In this document: one piece after another, positions 34,130 to 45,202 of the stretch
Position numbering within the stretch: the stretch's first letter is position 1
Layout of the letters: each line of letters opens with the position of its first letter
NCBI GenBank assembly: GCA_037957365.1
Contig: JARHVA010000081.1
Coordinates: 6,315,501 to 6,379,500 of the forward strand
Source: Torreya grandis
Taxonomy: Eukaryota; Streptophyta; Pinopsida; Cupressales; Taxaceae
Direction of reading: 5' to 3'
Length of the DNA: 64,000 nt
Notes under the pieces: generated by a model
What the model was told of the DNA's origin: nothing
Database searches by the model: none
Seen by the model: the letters and a program-made list of their open reading frames with translations, nothing else
Made by a program: the position numbers and the translations under genes

Positions 34130-34795
34130 GCACCTAATAGGTAGTTTTCAAGAGGAGGGTTTAGGGCTAGACAATTTGGCCCTAGATATGCCAGTATAGG
34201 AGCTCGAATGTCTATCCATTTTGATGCTACCGATTTTATATTTTAGAATATGTTGAATAGTTTAGCATTTAATCCTATAAATCATAAGGGCAATAGAGAT
34301 TTTTATGATCATAGATTTGAATCTCGATTTCATTCACATAGTAACTCTTTCCATCAATTGTAAAATAATCCAACCAGCTTCCTATTCAATCACATAGTCA
34401 AAAAAGGGTCAATGATGTTAATGAACCAACATAACTAGCCAATGAGATAGTCCATGTAAATAATTTTGTGAATCTTGCCTTACCATATTGTTCTAGTGAT
34501 CCTACACCATCTCATAAGATGCCTATTTTAGGTTACAAGAAGCTTAGTTTGAAAAAGAGACGTGTTGTCATACATCGAACCACTTCCAAAAAGCATTCAA
34601 ATAGTTAAGATGAATCAGACACTCCAATAGAAATCAAAGTTATGAAGTGAGTTAAGTTGGAGGTAGATGATATTGAAAGTGATTCAAAAATAAATTTGGT
34701 TCAATTTATTGTAGTTGAAATGGAGTTTAATGAATGTTTTAATGAAAAGGGTGAACCAGTGATTGAAGTTCTATCTGATTCTAATGACTCTTGAT
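34130..34795 (+). pseudogene. Degenerate coding-like tract, unknown
   Basis: Plus-strand frames give an Arg-rich start (GGFRARQFGPRYASIGARMS), an Asn/His/Phe-rich middle (GNRDFYDHRFESRFHSHS) and an acidic C-terminus ending in IEVLSDSNDS before a TGA near 34793. Several stops and frame changes occur. The composition resembles a retroelement gag or accessory protein, but no domain can be named. It lies just upstream of the presumed Gypsy-2 LTR. Confidence 0.3.
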
Positions 34796-34911
34796 CATCA
34801 AAAAGATGCATTTCATTTTAAAGTTGAACTTTAAGTTGATAAGACTTAACTATATTTCAGATTTTGATACTTTAATTATAATTTTTTTGGAAGTGCAATA
34901 GACTGTTTTTT

Positions 34912-34917
<6 letters not shown>

Positions 34918-34982
<65 letters not shown>
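34918..34982. repeat. (TA)n microsatellite
   Basis: About 65 bp of pure TA dinucleotides after a T run. Confidence 0.97.
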
Positions 34983-34984
<2 letters not shown>

Positions 34985-35277
34985 TATTTTGATTATATAC
35001 ATTATGGAATAATATAGATAAGTATATCATTAACTTTAAATTATCCTATTATTTATTGAAATTATGTTATTCTTATTACTATTAATTGATTAAAGGATCC
35101 CCACCCATTAGGAAATGCCCGATCTATTTTCAAATAATTGATCTTTTAAGACTTTTTTAGTCTTAAATAACTCTTAACTTATAACTATCATGTTAATTGA
35201 CTTTTCAATCAATTAATTTAATTTAAAAAGTAACTAATTAAGGTTAGCTACAAATTCTTTTTCAACCAACTTGAAAT

Positions 35278-35286
35278 TATAAAAGG
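35278..35286 (+). promoter_or_regulatory. TATA box of the presumed Gypsy-2 LTR
   Basis: TATAAAAGG. A transcript starting about 30 bp downstream would fit an LTR promoter. Confidence 0.45.
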
Positions 35287-36506
35287 AGATCAAGGATGTA
35301 TTTGAAGAGGATGAACAACATAGGTATTAAAGACTTATACATTCTAAAGTCAATTATTTATCTCTCTCTTCTATGAAATTTCTCTGAGATAGCATGATTT
35401 TTGTAGATAGACCAATGGTACTTTCTCTAATAGTTGAGTATATTGATTAAATAACATAGGTATATCCAGTATTATATCATTTATAACAGATTATTTGAAT
35501 ATTGTCAAATTTAACATCTTTTGACGATTACGTTTTGTAGTTTTATGTGTAGAATTTAAATATTCAACCTGAATAATGATGAAAACTTCATTATTTATGA
35601 CATTTTGTTGATTTTATTGATTGCAAAAGTTATCTTTTAAATATATTTTGTAAAGAGGATATTGGTTTCTCAAATAAAAATGATTTATTTTGCGAAGATA
35701 ACTCTTTGTTGAGACTTGCATGTTTTATTTATATTGTATTTTATTTTGAGTTTGACTTATAATTTAATCTAAATTTAGTTTAGTTTCTAATTGTTTTAAT
35801 TTTTATTTTCCTTTTAATTTAGTTTTCATTAACATTAATTTAATTTCTTAGAATTTTTTTGTTTTATTATGATTTCTTTCCTTATTTTGTTTTAGTTTAG
35901 TGTTAGTGTTAAGTTTAGTTAATTTTATATTAATTTTGTTTATGTTTTAGATTAGTTTATATTTGTTTCTTTTAGGTTTTCTTAATTAGTTTGTTGCCTT
36001 TTTGCTTAGTTGTTTGATGTTATTGTTTTGCATCTTTTCTTTGATTGTTGAGTTATGTTATTTGATCTATCAAATATTTTCTTATAAATTGATTTATTTT
36101 CTTATCTTTTATTTACCTTTGTACATCTTGCTTATTGTGTTGGTGTTTACTCAAAAGTTATAAAAACAAAGTAATATATTATTTTGAGAATAATCCTATT
36201 GAATCAGACTTATTATCTTCAAGAGAATGTCTTGTTCATAGTCCTTCTTTATTGGATATGATAGATTATATATTTATATCTAAACTAATTTATTATTTAA
36301 TAAATATATTTTTAAATTATAATGGAATATGTTATATTCAATAGCCTATTTTTTATTTTCCAATATATTTAAAAAACCTCATACACCTTTAGGATCATAA
36401 TTGAACCTTTAGAACCTTATTATTAGATTAGTACGATTCTAAATTAACCTTCACAATAGGTGAAATGGTTGATTAGTTGATCAAACATTTTTCATCTTCA
36501 ACAAAT

Positions 36507-36525
36507 TTGGTGACTCTGTTGGGGA
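36507..36525 (+). promoter_or_regulatory. Gypsy-2 primer binding site
   Basis: TTGGTGACTCTGTTGGGGA, similar to the TGGCGACTC...GGGGA sequences that follow the 5' LTR of many Tat-type elements. Confidence 0.55.
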
Positions 36526-36599
36526 TAGCTTTCAAAAATATTATTTGTTTAAAGATATATTTTCTACTTGCTCATGCTACTTGGAGGATAACCTCTTAT

Positions 36600-38410
36600 T
36601 ATCTATCCTAGAATTGATATTACCAATGATTAAGTTGATGTTGATTTTAATTTAACTCATTATTCATGGTATAATAACCCTCATAATCTTAAACATGTCA
36701 TACAAGTGATAAATGAAGAAGAAGAAATTATAGAATTTGAGATAGATTTGTACTCTAATATTACTCATGAAACTCAACAAAACATTTTAGATATAAATAG
36801 ATGAATTTGAGAAGATAAATAAATAGTTTTAGCTGCTAGTTCTAGACTGAGAAATCATTTTATTTATAATTATTTTTGTTTGATGATTTAATTGTGTCCT
36901 CTAAACCTATAAATACAAATTTGCAATTAAAACAATCTAATCAGGTTCAAGAAAATCAACCAATTTAGGTTGAAGAAACTATTAAAGCTTCCAATGAGAG
37001 ATCAAGCAGAATAGAGAATACATGATATGATTTGAGGTATACAAGATAATAGAGATTAGGATGATCTTATTGAAAATGAAACTGGTTCTGAAGGTGAAGT
37101 AAAACATAAAATAGCTTTAACTCCATGGATTTATATAAATCCACTTAACATTGGAAATCATCCAGGTAAGTTACCTTCCCTTAAAGGATTAAATATACCA
37201 ATTTTTTTTGGAGCTTCTGGGGAGTATTGGGAAGATCATTTAGATGTATTTAAGTTAGTTTGTTCTACTCTTGGTATAAAAAGTAAATTTTTTTTCTTAA
37301 TAATAAATGCTTAAACACCTAAAGGGAAAGGTTATCAAGATTTTATTAGTTTACCTACCAAAGCTATCAGCAGTTGGAAAAATATTGAAGATTGAGTAGA
37401 ATTATCTTTTATAAAAGCTAAATAATATCTAGATCTAGTCAATGATCTTGTAAATTTTTCTCTTGATCCAAGTGAAACCATATACCATTTCATTACTAGA
37501 TTTACTAAGTTGCATCAAAATATTCATCATGATCTTAGATCTTATAATAAAGTATCTAGATTTTACTTTTGTTTGAAGTATAAAATAGCCTTAGAGGATA
37601 GAGACATTATGGAATATGATGAAACTATAACATTTTACATTGAGTATAAAAATAAAATTAAATGTATTGAGTTTAAAGATAGGTTTTCTACAAGTCTAAA
37701 TTTACATAATGTAAAATTTTTAAAAGCCATTCAAAGTCTAGGAAATGAACTGGTCATTGTTAAAAGACAATTGATTGATAAACCTTCTTTATCTAATAGA
37801 AGCATTGTTGAAATTAAAAATAAATAAGTTTCTCATTAATAAAATGTTGTGAATTGGATCATGATCTGGATTCATGTATTTATATTTATAAATTTAAAAA
37901 GTGTATTCAAGGAAAATAAATTACATCTGTTAATCTAATAGATAACATATGTGTACTTTTGATGATCCATCAAAAAATTAAGGTGCTTATGTTATTACTA
38001 CTTAAAATAAAGATTATAATTATCACCAAAATAATAATACAACAAATAATGATTCTTATTCTAAAGATAAAGGTAAATTAAGTTAGAATAATTCTTCAAA
38101 TAATTCATCTAATAATTCTTTTCAAAATATTCCTTTATCAACTGGTTATAATAATACTCAATATCATCCCTATAAGCCTAAGAATTTTTCTCAGATTTGA
38201 CAATCTAATGATAAAGCTTATAATATAATTGATTATTTATCTACAATTAAAGCTATATTTTTATTATTATAAGGAGCTAGCCTTCCAAGACAACTTGATA
38301 AAATCAATGAAGCTATTAAAAATCCTAAAAATAATTTAGGCTTACAAGAAGAAGATAGTAATGACCAAACATCTACTTTTTCTCAAAATTATGATCCTCC
38401 TACATATTAT
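36600..38410 (+). pseudogene. Gypsy-2 gag
   Basis: A Retrotrans_gag core lies at about 37080-37830: TPWIYINPLNIGN, FFGASGEYWEDHLDVFKLVC, ISSWKNIED, LDPSETIYHFITRFTKLHQN and a 105-codon open stretch at 37510-37827. An acidic N-terminal part lies at 36600-36800. An Asn/Ser-rich linker (about 38020-38200) replaces the usual zinc-knuckle zone. Several stops interrupt it. Confidence 0.75.
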
Positions 38411-38419
38411 ATACTCTTC

Positions 38420-38549
38420 TTTATGTTTAAGTCAAAACTAATAATAAAATAATTCATAATTGTATATTAGATATAGGAGTTTCAAAGAATACAATGCCTA
38501 AATTTATTGTTGATCAAGAGGCTTCTATTATGAAACTGACAATAGGAAG
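38420..38549 (+). pseudogene. Gypsy-2 protease, N-terminal half
   Basis: NCILDIGVSKNTMPKFIVDQ matches the catalytic segment D-S-G-A-S...M-P of this protease type, with Ile and Val replacing the Ser and Ala beside the catalytic Asp. The frame is cut at 38550 by Gypsy-3 and continues at 57223. Confidence 0.8.
38545..38549. repeat. Gypsy-3 target-site duplication, left
   Basis: GGAAG, repeated at 57218-57222. Confidence 0.8.
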
Positions 38550-39797
38550 TGTTGGTTCCCAATTGTACACCTCTCATGCTCAGTCTTGAAAACTCAAAAT
38601 AAAATGGCAAAGAAAGATAAAAAACCCAATGATATGTCATTGTATCCAGGGAGGGTTTGGCATACAAAATTAATCAAACAAAGAAAATGATTTAGAGGCA
38701 CCTACAAAGGGTATGGTCAGCTCCCTACTACTTATAGATCTACTTAAACCAAGGTGAGAGGACTTATGGGATAGCTTGCTCACATGAAAAGATTCTACAA
38801 TTCAACCTCCATGGAGATTATTGGCACATGGAGACACAAATATGACTAGGGCACAAATAAACTTGCACACTCCACTTAGGAAGGGTTGTCACAAGGAATG
38901 CACAAATGCCTTAAATCACATACAAGCTATTGAAGATAGATATAAAGGTTCTTAAAAACTTCATCCTAAATAGTTATCAATATAAGGGCTGAATGGAAGA
39001 TTCTAATGCTAAGATTTAAAACAAAAGATGAAAATAGATGTTATATAATCAAGATCTTATGCATTTACAAGTAAATAAAACTTATGATATGCAACAAGGA
39101 TTGTATCACTTGTAGGATAGGATAATATAGTTTGTTAATTTTAAAGAGGAAGGGCATGGTGGTGTGCTAGTAGTTTTCAATTAGTAAGGGATATTACAAC
39201 ATTCGTGAGATCACTTATTATAAAGACATATCAAATACTCTAAGCGATCTAATGAGACATACCCAATGATCTTTGAAATATATAGAACATACATTGAAAA
39301 TAAACTTTCAAATACTTTTCCCTATCAAATCCATAAACCTAGGGTACCCTAACAAGTTATTTAGAAACATATTCTAAAATAATGTAGAAAGGTATTTATA
39401 ATTTAGATCTAAGCCCAAAATGACAACCAATAATGGTAATATAATAAGATATATAATCAATTAGAGTTACAAAACACATCACTGCACTTCATCAATAGGG
39501 TACAATAGAGAATCATAAGCATTTTCATCAACTTGAAAAGAGATACCATATACATCATTTTTTCAAAATGCTATTATGGGGACAAACATGGTGAGATTTA
39601 TTCATGGTATACAAGGGAGACATAAGCATGATCTCAGAGCTTGCTAATGGCTATATATTTGCAACCACCTTAGCAAGGGAGAAAACACATTCACTCAACA
39701 ATTGATCCCTAAATTTGCAAAACCTAAACTTAGAGAGAAACAAATATCAACAACAACCAACACAATGACCAATCCCTAAGTAGAGAACAAAACCCCC

Positions 39798-39805
39798 TAT
39801 TTATA
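39798..39805 (-). promoter_or_regulatory. TATA box, Gypsy-3 3' LTR
   Basis: Minus-strand TATAAATA in the context ATGTATAAATAGGGGG. The same box occurs in the right LTR at 54831-54838. Confidence 0.6.
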
Positions 39806-40590
39806 CATTTTGCACTATTATTTCAAATTTAGGACTAGAGGTTGTAATTTATAAAATTACATAATAGCACTCCCAATTCCACCAAGATGCTCCCAACTAG
39901 AAAATATTCCTTGTCACACCTAAAATCTTCATCCATTTGTAAGAAAAATCATTGCTCTAACTACCTCTTCAAATAATGATGAATATTTTCAATAAACTCT
40001 TTAATTTCACGACTGGGGATGCCCTTTTACATGATCTGGAAGGTGACACTCTATGGTGGAGACCAAACAAACTTTGTCTTCATGTGTAACTACCTAAAGA
40101 TGCCCTTAGCCACTTGATTGCATAGATGGAACCTTTTGGATAACTCTCCTTCCTCTTTTTCACATCATGGAACAACCTGCTCTTGCAATGATGTCTACAT
40201 TAGAATGCTCGAGTTATGGTAGAGGTAGAAAGTGATCTGTGACCATCATTTAAAATATGATATGGAATGGCCCACAAACCTTCTTTTATGTTGTGATTCT
40301 TTCTCATCCAAGAAGGAACCATAAATTTTAGCTCCTAGGCTAAATTTTTCCACATATTAACACGTGGCATTCCACATCAAATCCAACTAGGCACTTTTGG
40401 GACTTAAAAGTGACTAAGCTACTTAACTAGCTCTAATCTAAACACATGTCACTCTTGCATTTACTTTAAGCTCTATTGAAATGTCTGCCTTCCTATGTGG
40501 CAATGCCATATCACTCTATTTATTAACTTGAAATTTTATCATTACCCCTAGAACACATGTTAATATGTCATTGGGTTTAGATATTTAAAA

Positions 40591-41480
40591 TGTTAGGTTG
40601 TGGAGCTAAAAGCTTCAACTTGTTGCAGACATGGAGAGGATGCTGAAGTTCTAGAAGTACCGGCATCAGTAGTATGACCGATGTCGGTCGTGATGAATGC
40701 AGAAGGCAAATGGCATCAACAGGGAGTTGGCCGACATCGGTCAGCACCAATTAGATAGGGACCGATGTCGGTCACCTGTGTGTTCCAAAACTATTCATTG
40801 AATGAATAGTTAGTTTGTTAAACTGAGTGTTTGCATGTAAAGGCTATTTCAAGTCTTGAGCTGCATGGATAATTATAGTAAACTAAGAGTCTAAGTTATT
40901 TTTTAAGTCTGGGATCTATTTATAGACCCATTAGCATGTATTGTAATGATGAGCTAAAAAGGAAGGCAAGGAAGATCCTTCCATTGTAAGATCATTGAGT
41001 TGCAGGTTGTTACAAGCTCATAGGAGATCTACATGTGTAAGTATGGTCTGTTGAATTATAGGTTGCAAGTTCATGGGAGATCTACTTGATGTACTTTAGA
41101 GTGCTTGGTACTGGCAGGGTTATTACTGACTGGTTGGAGAGGTGAAAACCAATTTTGTGTGTGAGTTGTGTGTTGGGACCATTTTTGGTAGGAGAATGTT
41201 TTGAAGAAGAATTACTGTACACTTGAGGTGTGGCAAGCCTCTATAAGGTGGAAGAGTGTGGCGTCTCTTTATTGTATTCTTTTCTGTATGAGTATGAATA
41301 CAAGATAGTGTATTGTCTCTCATATTCTATGCTATGTGTGAATTCTAGTTACTTGTACTTTTGGTATAATTTCTGCATGTTTAATTGCTTGTATTTGGTA
41401 ATCATATTGTGCTCTTTTTGAGGAGCAAGATCCTAACAAGTGGGATCAAAATAGGTGTGTTGTTCTTGGATTCCCCAACA
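40591..41480 (+). repeat. Copia-2 5' LTR, 890 bp
   Basis: TGTTAGG...CCCCAACA. A TATA-like CTATTTATAG lies near 40917. Three strong dyad motifs occur in 40676-40773: GACCGATGTCGGTC at 40676-40689 and 40760-40773, and an inverted near-copy at 40729-40742. Confidence 0.94.
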
Positions 41481-41482
41481 AC

Positions 41483-41494
41483 TGGTATCAAAGC
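41483..41494 (+). promoter_or_regulatory. Copia-2 primer binding site (initiator tRNA-Met type)
   Basis: TGGTATCAAAGC, one mismatch to TGGTATCAGAGC, two bases inside the LTR. Confidence 0.9.
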
Positions 41495-41589
41495 TTTTGG
41501 TTTGGATACTAATAGGTTGTATTAGATCTAGTTAGTGTGTGTTGATTACAGGTTACTCACAGGGGTTTCTATTTGAGTGGGAGTAGAGC

Positions 41590-43050
41590 AATGTCAAAAG
41601 ACAGTAAGCTACAAATAGAGAGAAGTTGAATGGCAAGAACTATCAATTATGGAGGATGAATATTGAAGATTATCTATATAAAAAATATTTGTACTTACCG
41701 TTGGGTGGGGTTGATTGCAAGCCCTGGGATATGAAGGATGAAGAATGGGAGGTTCTTGATCGGAAGGCTCTGGGATCTATAAGGTTGAGTCTTTCATCAT
41801 CTGTGATTTCCAACTTATCACATGCGAAGACAATGGTAGAGTTTATGGAATCTTTGGCAAGTTTATATGAAAAACCCTTAGCTTCGAATAAGGTATTTCT
41901 TATGAAGCAATTATTTAATTTGCAAATGTTGGAAGGTGGATCTGTACATAGTCATCTTAGTGATTTCCATGGTTTGGTAAACCAGTTAAATTCAATCAAT
42001 ATTGTTTTTGATGATGAAATTAAGGCTCTCTTAATCTTGTGTTCAGTACCTAAAATTTGGGAGAGTTTGGTAATGGCAGTTAGTAATACTGCATCTACTT
42101 TAAAAATCTTAAAAGTGGATGATATTGTGAGTGTAATCTTGAATGAAGAGATACGTAGGAAAAGCACAAGTGAATCATCAAGAAATGCTTTGAGTGTGGA
42201 AAGTAGGGGAAGGCAAAGAGAGAAGATCGAGCGTGGGAGATCAAGGTCAAAGATAGGCAGGAGATCCAAGTCTAGGTATGGCAGAATAACCTGCTGGAAA
42301 TGTGGAAAGCAAGGGCACTTAAAGAGAGATTGCAAGTCAGGTGAAGATCAGCATGAAGGACATGAAGAAGAAGCAGATGTTGTGGATTATGTTGCACAGG
42401 ATGCTCTGGTATGTTCTTTAGATAAAGTAGAATCTTGGGTTTTAGATTCTGGTGCCTCTTTTCATGCATCCCCAAATAGGGAATTTTTTCATGAGTATGT
42501 CCAGGGAGACTTTGGAGAAATTTGTTTAAGGGATGGTACGCCTTGTCAGATGGTTGGCAAAGGGAAAGTGAAGCTGAAATTATAGACAGGTAACACATGG
42601 GTGTTGAAGGAGGTCATGCATGTCCCAGTTCTAGAGCGGAATTTGATTTCTATAAGAAGTTTGGGTGATGAGGGTTGCACATTAACTCTCACAGTGGACT
42701 CTTGGAAGGTTACCAAGGGTGCACTTGTTGTAGCAAGAGGTAAGAAAGTAGGTACGCTTTATCTATCTACTTGTATTATTGATTCTCTTTCTGGGTTATC
42801 TACTTCAGCTGTAGATTCAAAGATGTGGCTTAATAGGCTTGGTCACGTGAATAAGAAGGAGATGCATGTTCTTGATTCAAAGGGTATGCTTTCGAATTTG
42901 AAAAGCATGAATCAAGATTTCTGTATGCAGAAGAAGAAGGTAACATTTCTTGAGGAATCCGATGTTCGTGACAAGAGCAGGAAAGCCTTGGTTTTCAAGG
43001 AGAAGGTGACAGATAGGTATCAGTCAAAGGGGCTAAGGAATTCTAAGTAG
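41590..43050 (+). pseudogene. Copia-2 gag, protease and GAG-pre-integrase
   Basis: An ATG at 41590 leads after 10 codons into a 2-bp frameshift, and the main frame is open from 41626. The gag shows GKNYQLWRMNIEDYLYKK and MKQLFNLQMLEGGSVHSHLS, then the zinc knuckle CWKCGKQGHLKRDC (42292-42333). The protease signature WVLDSGASFHASPN lies at about 42436. After a TAG at 42583, GAG-pre-integrase sequence follows (LNRLGHVNKKEMHV). The frame then jumps straight to post-integrase sequence (SRKALVFKEKVTDRYQS) with no integrase core. Confidence 0.92.
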
Positions 43051-43109
43051 AGCAAGGGTGATTTGGACAAGGGTTTGATCCAAAAGGATCTCTCGGGTAG
43101 AAGTCAGTT

Positions 43110-43330
43110 CTCACAAGAAAAACACGGAGACTGACCTCAGCTAGAAAACCAGTGTTGGCATCCAGACAGGGACCGATGTTGGTTATGTGCAAACCAATGT
43201 TGGTGACTTAGGGACAGATAAACACCAGTGTTGATTAGGGGGAACTGACATCGGTGATGAGGCAGTCGCAGGGAACCGACATCGGTCAGGTGCAGACTGA
43301 GATGTGACCAACATCGGTCACTGAGATGGA
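43110..43330 (+). repeat. Dyad-motif cluster in the former integrase-RT linker of Copia-2
   Basis: Six or more copies of ACCGACATCGGTC and decayed forms (ACCGATGTTGG, ACCAATGTTGG, ACCAACATCGGTC), spaced about 20-45 bp. Same relative place as the cluster in Copia-1. Confidence 0.85.
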
Positions 43331-43336
43331 TTTTGG

Positions 43337-44250
43337 GTGGACAACAAGCTATCAAGGATTCTCAAGCGCCCATATGGAGGACTTAAAGGGTATGTAAACC
43401 TCAAATTCATCATTTCCCTTCTTTACACTACTTGTTGCTCACTTATGGTAAAGAACCAGGAAGTTGTTAAAGAAGCAGAGCAGGTAGATCCAAAAAATAG
43501 TGGGAGCTTGGCATGGATGAAGGATGTGATTCCTTGGAGGAGAACTAAATAGGAGCTTTTGGGTGGAGTTACCAGCTGGAAGTAAGCACTGAGAGACGAA
43601 TGGATGTTCAGGATGAAGAAGAGTGGAAATGGACATGTAAGATAGAAGGCCAAGGTATATGGTCTTGAGTAAGCTGCAGGACAATGGAGGTTTGATCATT
43701 GTGTTTCTCTTTACCAGGTTGGATAATATTAGCTACAGTATCCTATTACTGTATGATGTGCTTGTTGCAGGGTTACATATACATGGAGTTGTTGAACTAA
43801 AGGTAAAGCTAGTTCAGAGGTGTGTCATGAGGAATCTGGGAGCAACAAGATTCTTTGGCATGAGTGTGTTCTAGGGACATGGAAGGTAATATGTTGACTT
43901 TGTTTCAGGATGATTGTGTGAGACCGGTTAGCACGCCGATGGTTGGACAGTTCATAGAATAGTGTCTTAATTCACATAATGAGGTTAAGTGCATGGTATG
44001 TACTAGACTTGAGTCTTCCCAAGCAGTGGGAGTTGTCATAAAGTTAGGAGCCAATCCAGGAAAGAAGCATTGGAGGGCAGTTCAGTGGATTCTTAGAGGG
44101 ACCAGCAGTAGGTGCACATGCTATGCAGTGTCAAGTTATTTTCTACATGGGTTTGTAGAGGTGGATGTGGCAGGTGATTTAGATGATAGAGTTGCACCAC
44201 AATTTTTGTGGTGGTTGGTCTTCAAGAGTGATCTTGAAGAGGGAACAAAC
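43337..44250 (+). pseudogene. Copia-2 RT and RNase H remnants
   Basis: Scraps homologous to Copia-1: the RT entry region (VKNQEVVKEAEQVDPKNSGS, 43337-43552), a shortened active-site region in which LLLYVDDMLVAG of Copia-1 reads LLLYDVLVAG (about 43725-43775), and RNase H pieces (GVVIKLGANPGKKHWRAVQW, HGFVEVDVAGDLDD, 43993-44200). Many small deletions are present beside the large ones. Confidence 0.85.
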
Positions 44251-44290
44251 TAGATGATGTACAGGTACAGGTATAGTTGCAGTTGTTTAT

Positions 44291-44305
44291 CTCCAAGTGG
44301 GAGAT
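44291..44305 (+). promoter_or_regulatory. Copia-2 polypurine tract
   Basis: CTCCAAGTGGGAGAT(T) directly before the 3' LTR, as in Copia-1. Confidence 0.8.
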
Positions 44306-45202
44306 TGTTAGGTTGTGGAGCTAAAAGCTTCAACTTGTTATAGACATGGAGAGGATGCTAAAGTTCCATAAGTACTAGCATCGGTAGTATGACTGATGTT
44401 AGTCATGATGAATGCAAAAGGCAAATGGCATCGGCAAGGAGTTAGCTGACGTCGGTCAACACCTGTTAGACAGGGACTGACGTCGATCGCTTGTGTGTTC
44501 CAGAACTATTCGTTGCACGAACAGTTAGTTTGTTGAACTGAGTTTTTGCATCTAAAGGCTATTTTGATTCTTGAGCTACGTGGATAATTATAGTAAACTA
44601 AGAGTCTAAGTTATTGTTTAAGTCTGGGATCTATTTATAGACCCATTGGCATGTATTGTAATGATGAGTTGAAAAGGAAGGCAAGGAAGATCCTTCCATT
44701 GTAAGATCATTGAGTTGCAGGTTGTTGCAAGATCATAGGAGATCTACATGTGTAAGTATGGTCTGTTGAATTGCAAGTTGCAGGTTGCAGGTTCATGGGA
44801 GATCTACTTGATGTACTTTAGAGTGCTTGGTATTGGCAGGGTTATTACTGACTGGTTGGAGAGGTGAACACCAATTCTGTGTGTGAGTTGTGTGTTGGGA
44901 CCATTTTTGGTAGGAGAATGTTTTGAAGAAGAATTATTGTACACTTGAGGTGTGGCAAGCCTCTATAAGGTGGAAGAGCATGGCGTCTCTTTATTGTATT
45001 CTTTTCTGTACGAGTATTAATACAAGATAGTGTATTGTCTCTCATATTCTATGCTATGTGTGAATTCTAGTTACTTGTACTTTTGGTATAATTTCCACAT
45101 GTTTAATTGCTTGTATTTGGTAATCATATTGTGCTCTTTTTGAGGAGCAAGATCCTAACAAGTGGGATTAGAACATGTGTGTTGTTCTTGGATTCCCCAA
45201 CA
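44306..45202 (+). repeat. Copia-2 3' LTR, 897 bp
   Basis: Pairs with 40591-41480. Differences from the 5' LTR cluster in the dyad block (44370-44490), where they are several times denser than elsewhere. Confidence 0.94.

Larger units (their letters stand above)
34860..36503 (+). repeat. Presumed Gypsy-2 5' LTR
   Basis: Placed by the primer-binding-site-like sequence that follows at 36507 and by a good TATA box. It ends in CTTCAACA. No second LTR is available for comparison, so the left boundary is uncertain. Confidence 0.4.
40591..45202 (+). mobile_element. Copia-2: internally deleted Ty1/Copia element
   Basis: LTRs 40591-41480 and 44306-45202, with duplication TAAAA at 40586-40590 and 45203-45207. 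The internal region is only 2,825 bp against 4,243 bp in its relative Copia-1. The LTR start TGTTAGGTTGTGGAGCTAAA is nearly the same as in Copia-1, and gag and protease are clearly homologous, so the two belong to one lineage. The integrase core and most of RT are missing. Confidence 0.94.

Noticed and set aside
34130..34795. Host gene exon
   Set aside because: Several stops and frame changes, no splice-site-bounded frame, and adjacent to retroelement sequence.
41952..42598. Minus-strand frames of 108 and 127 codons
   Set aside because: Antisense of Copia-2 gag and protease.
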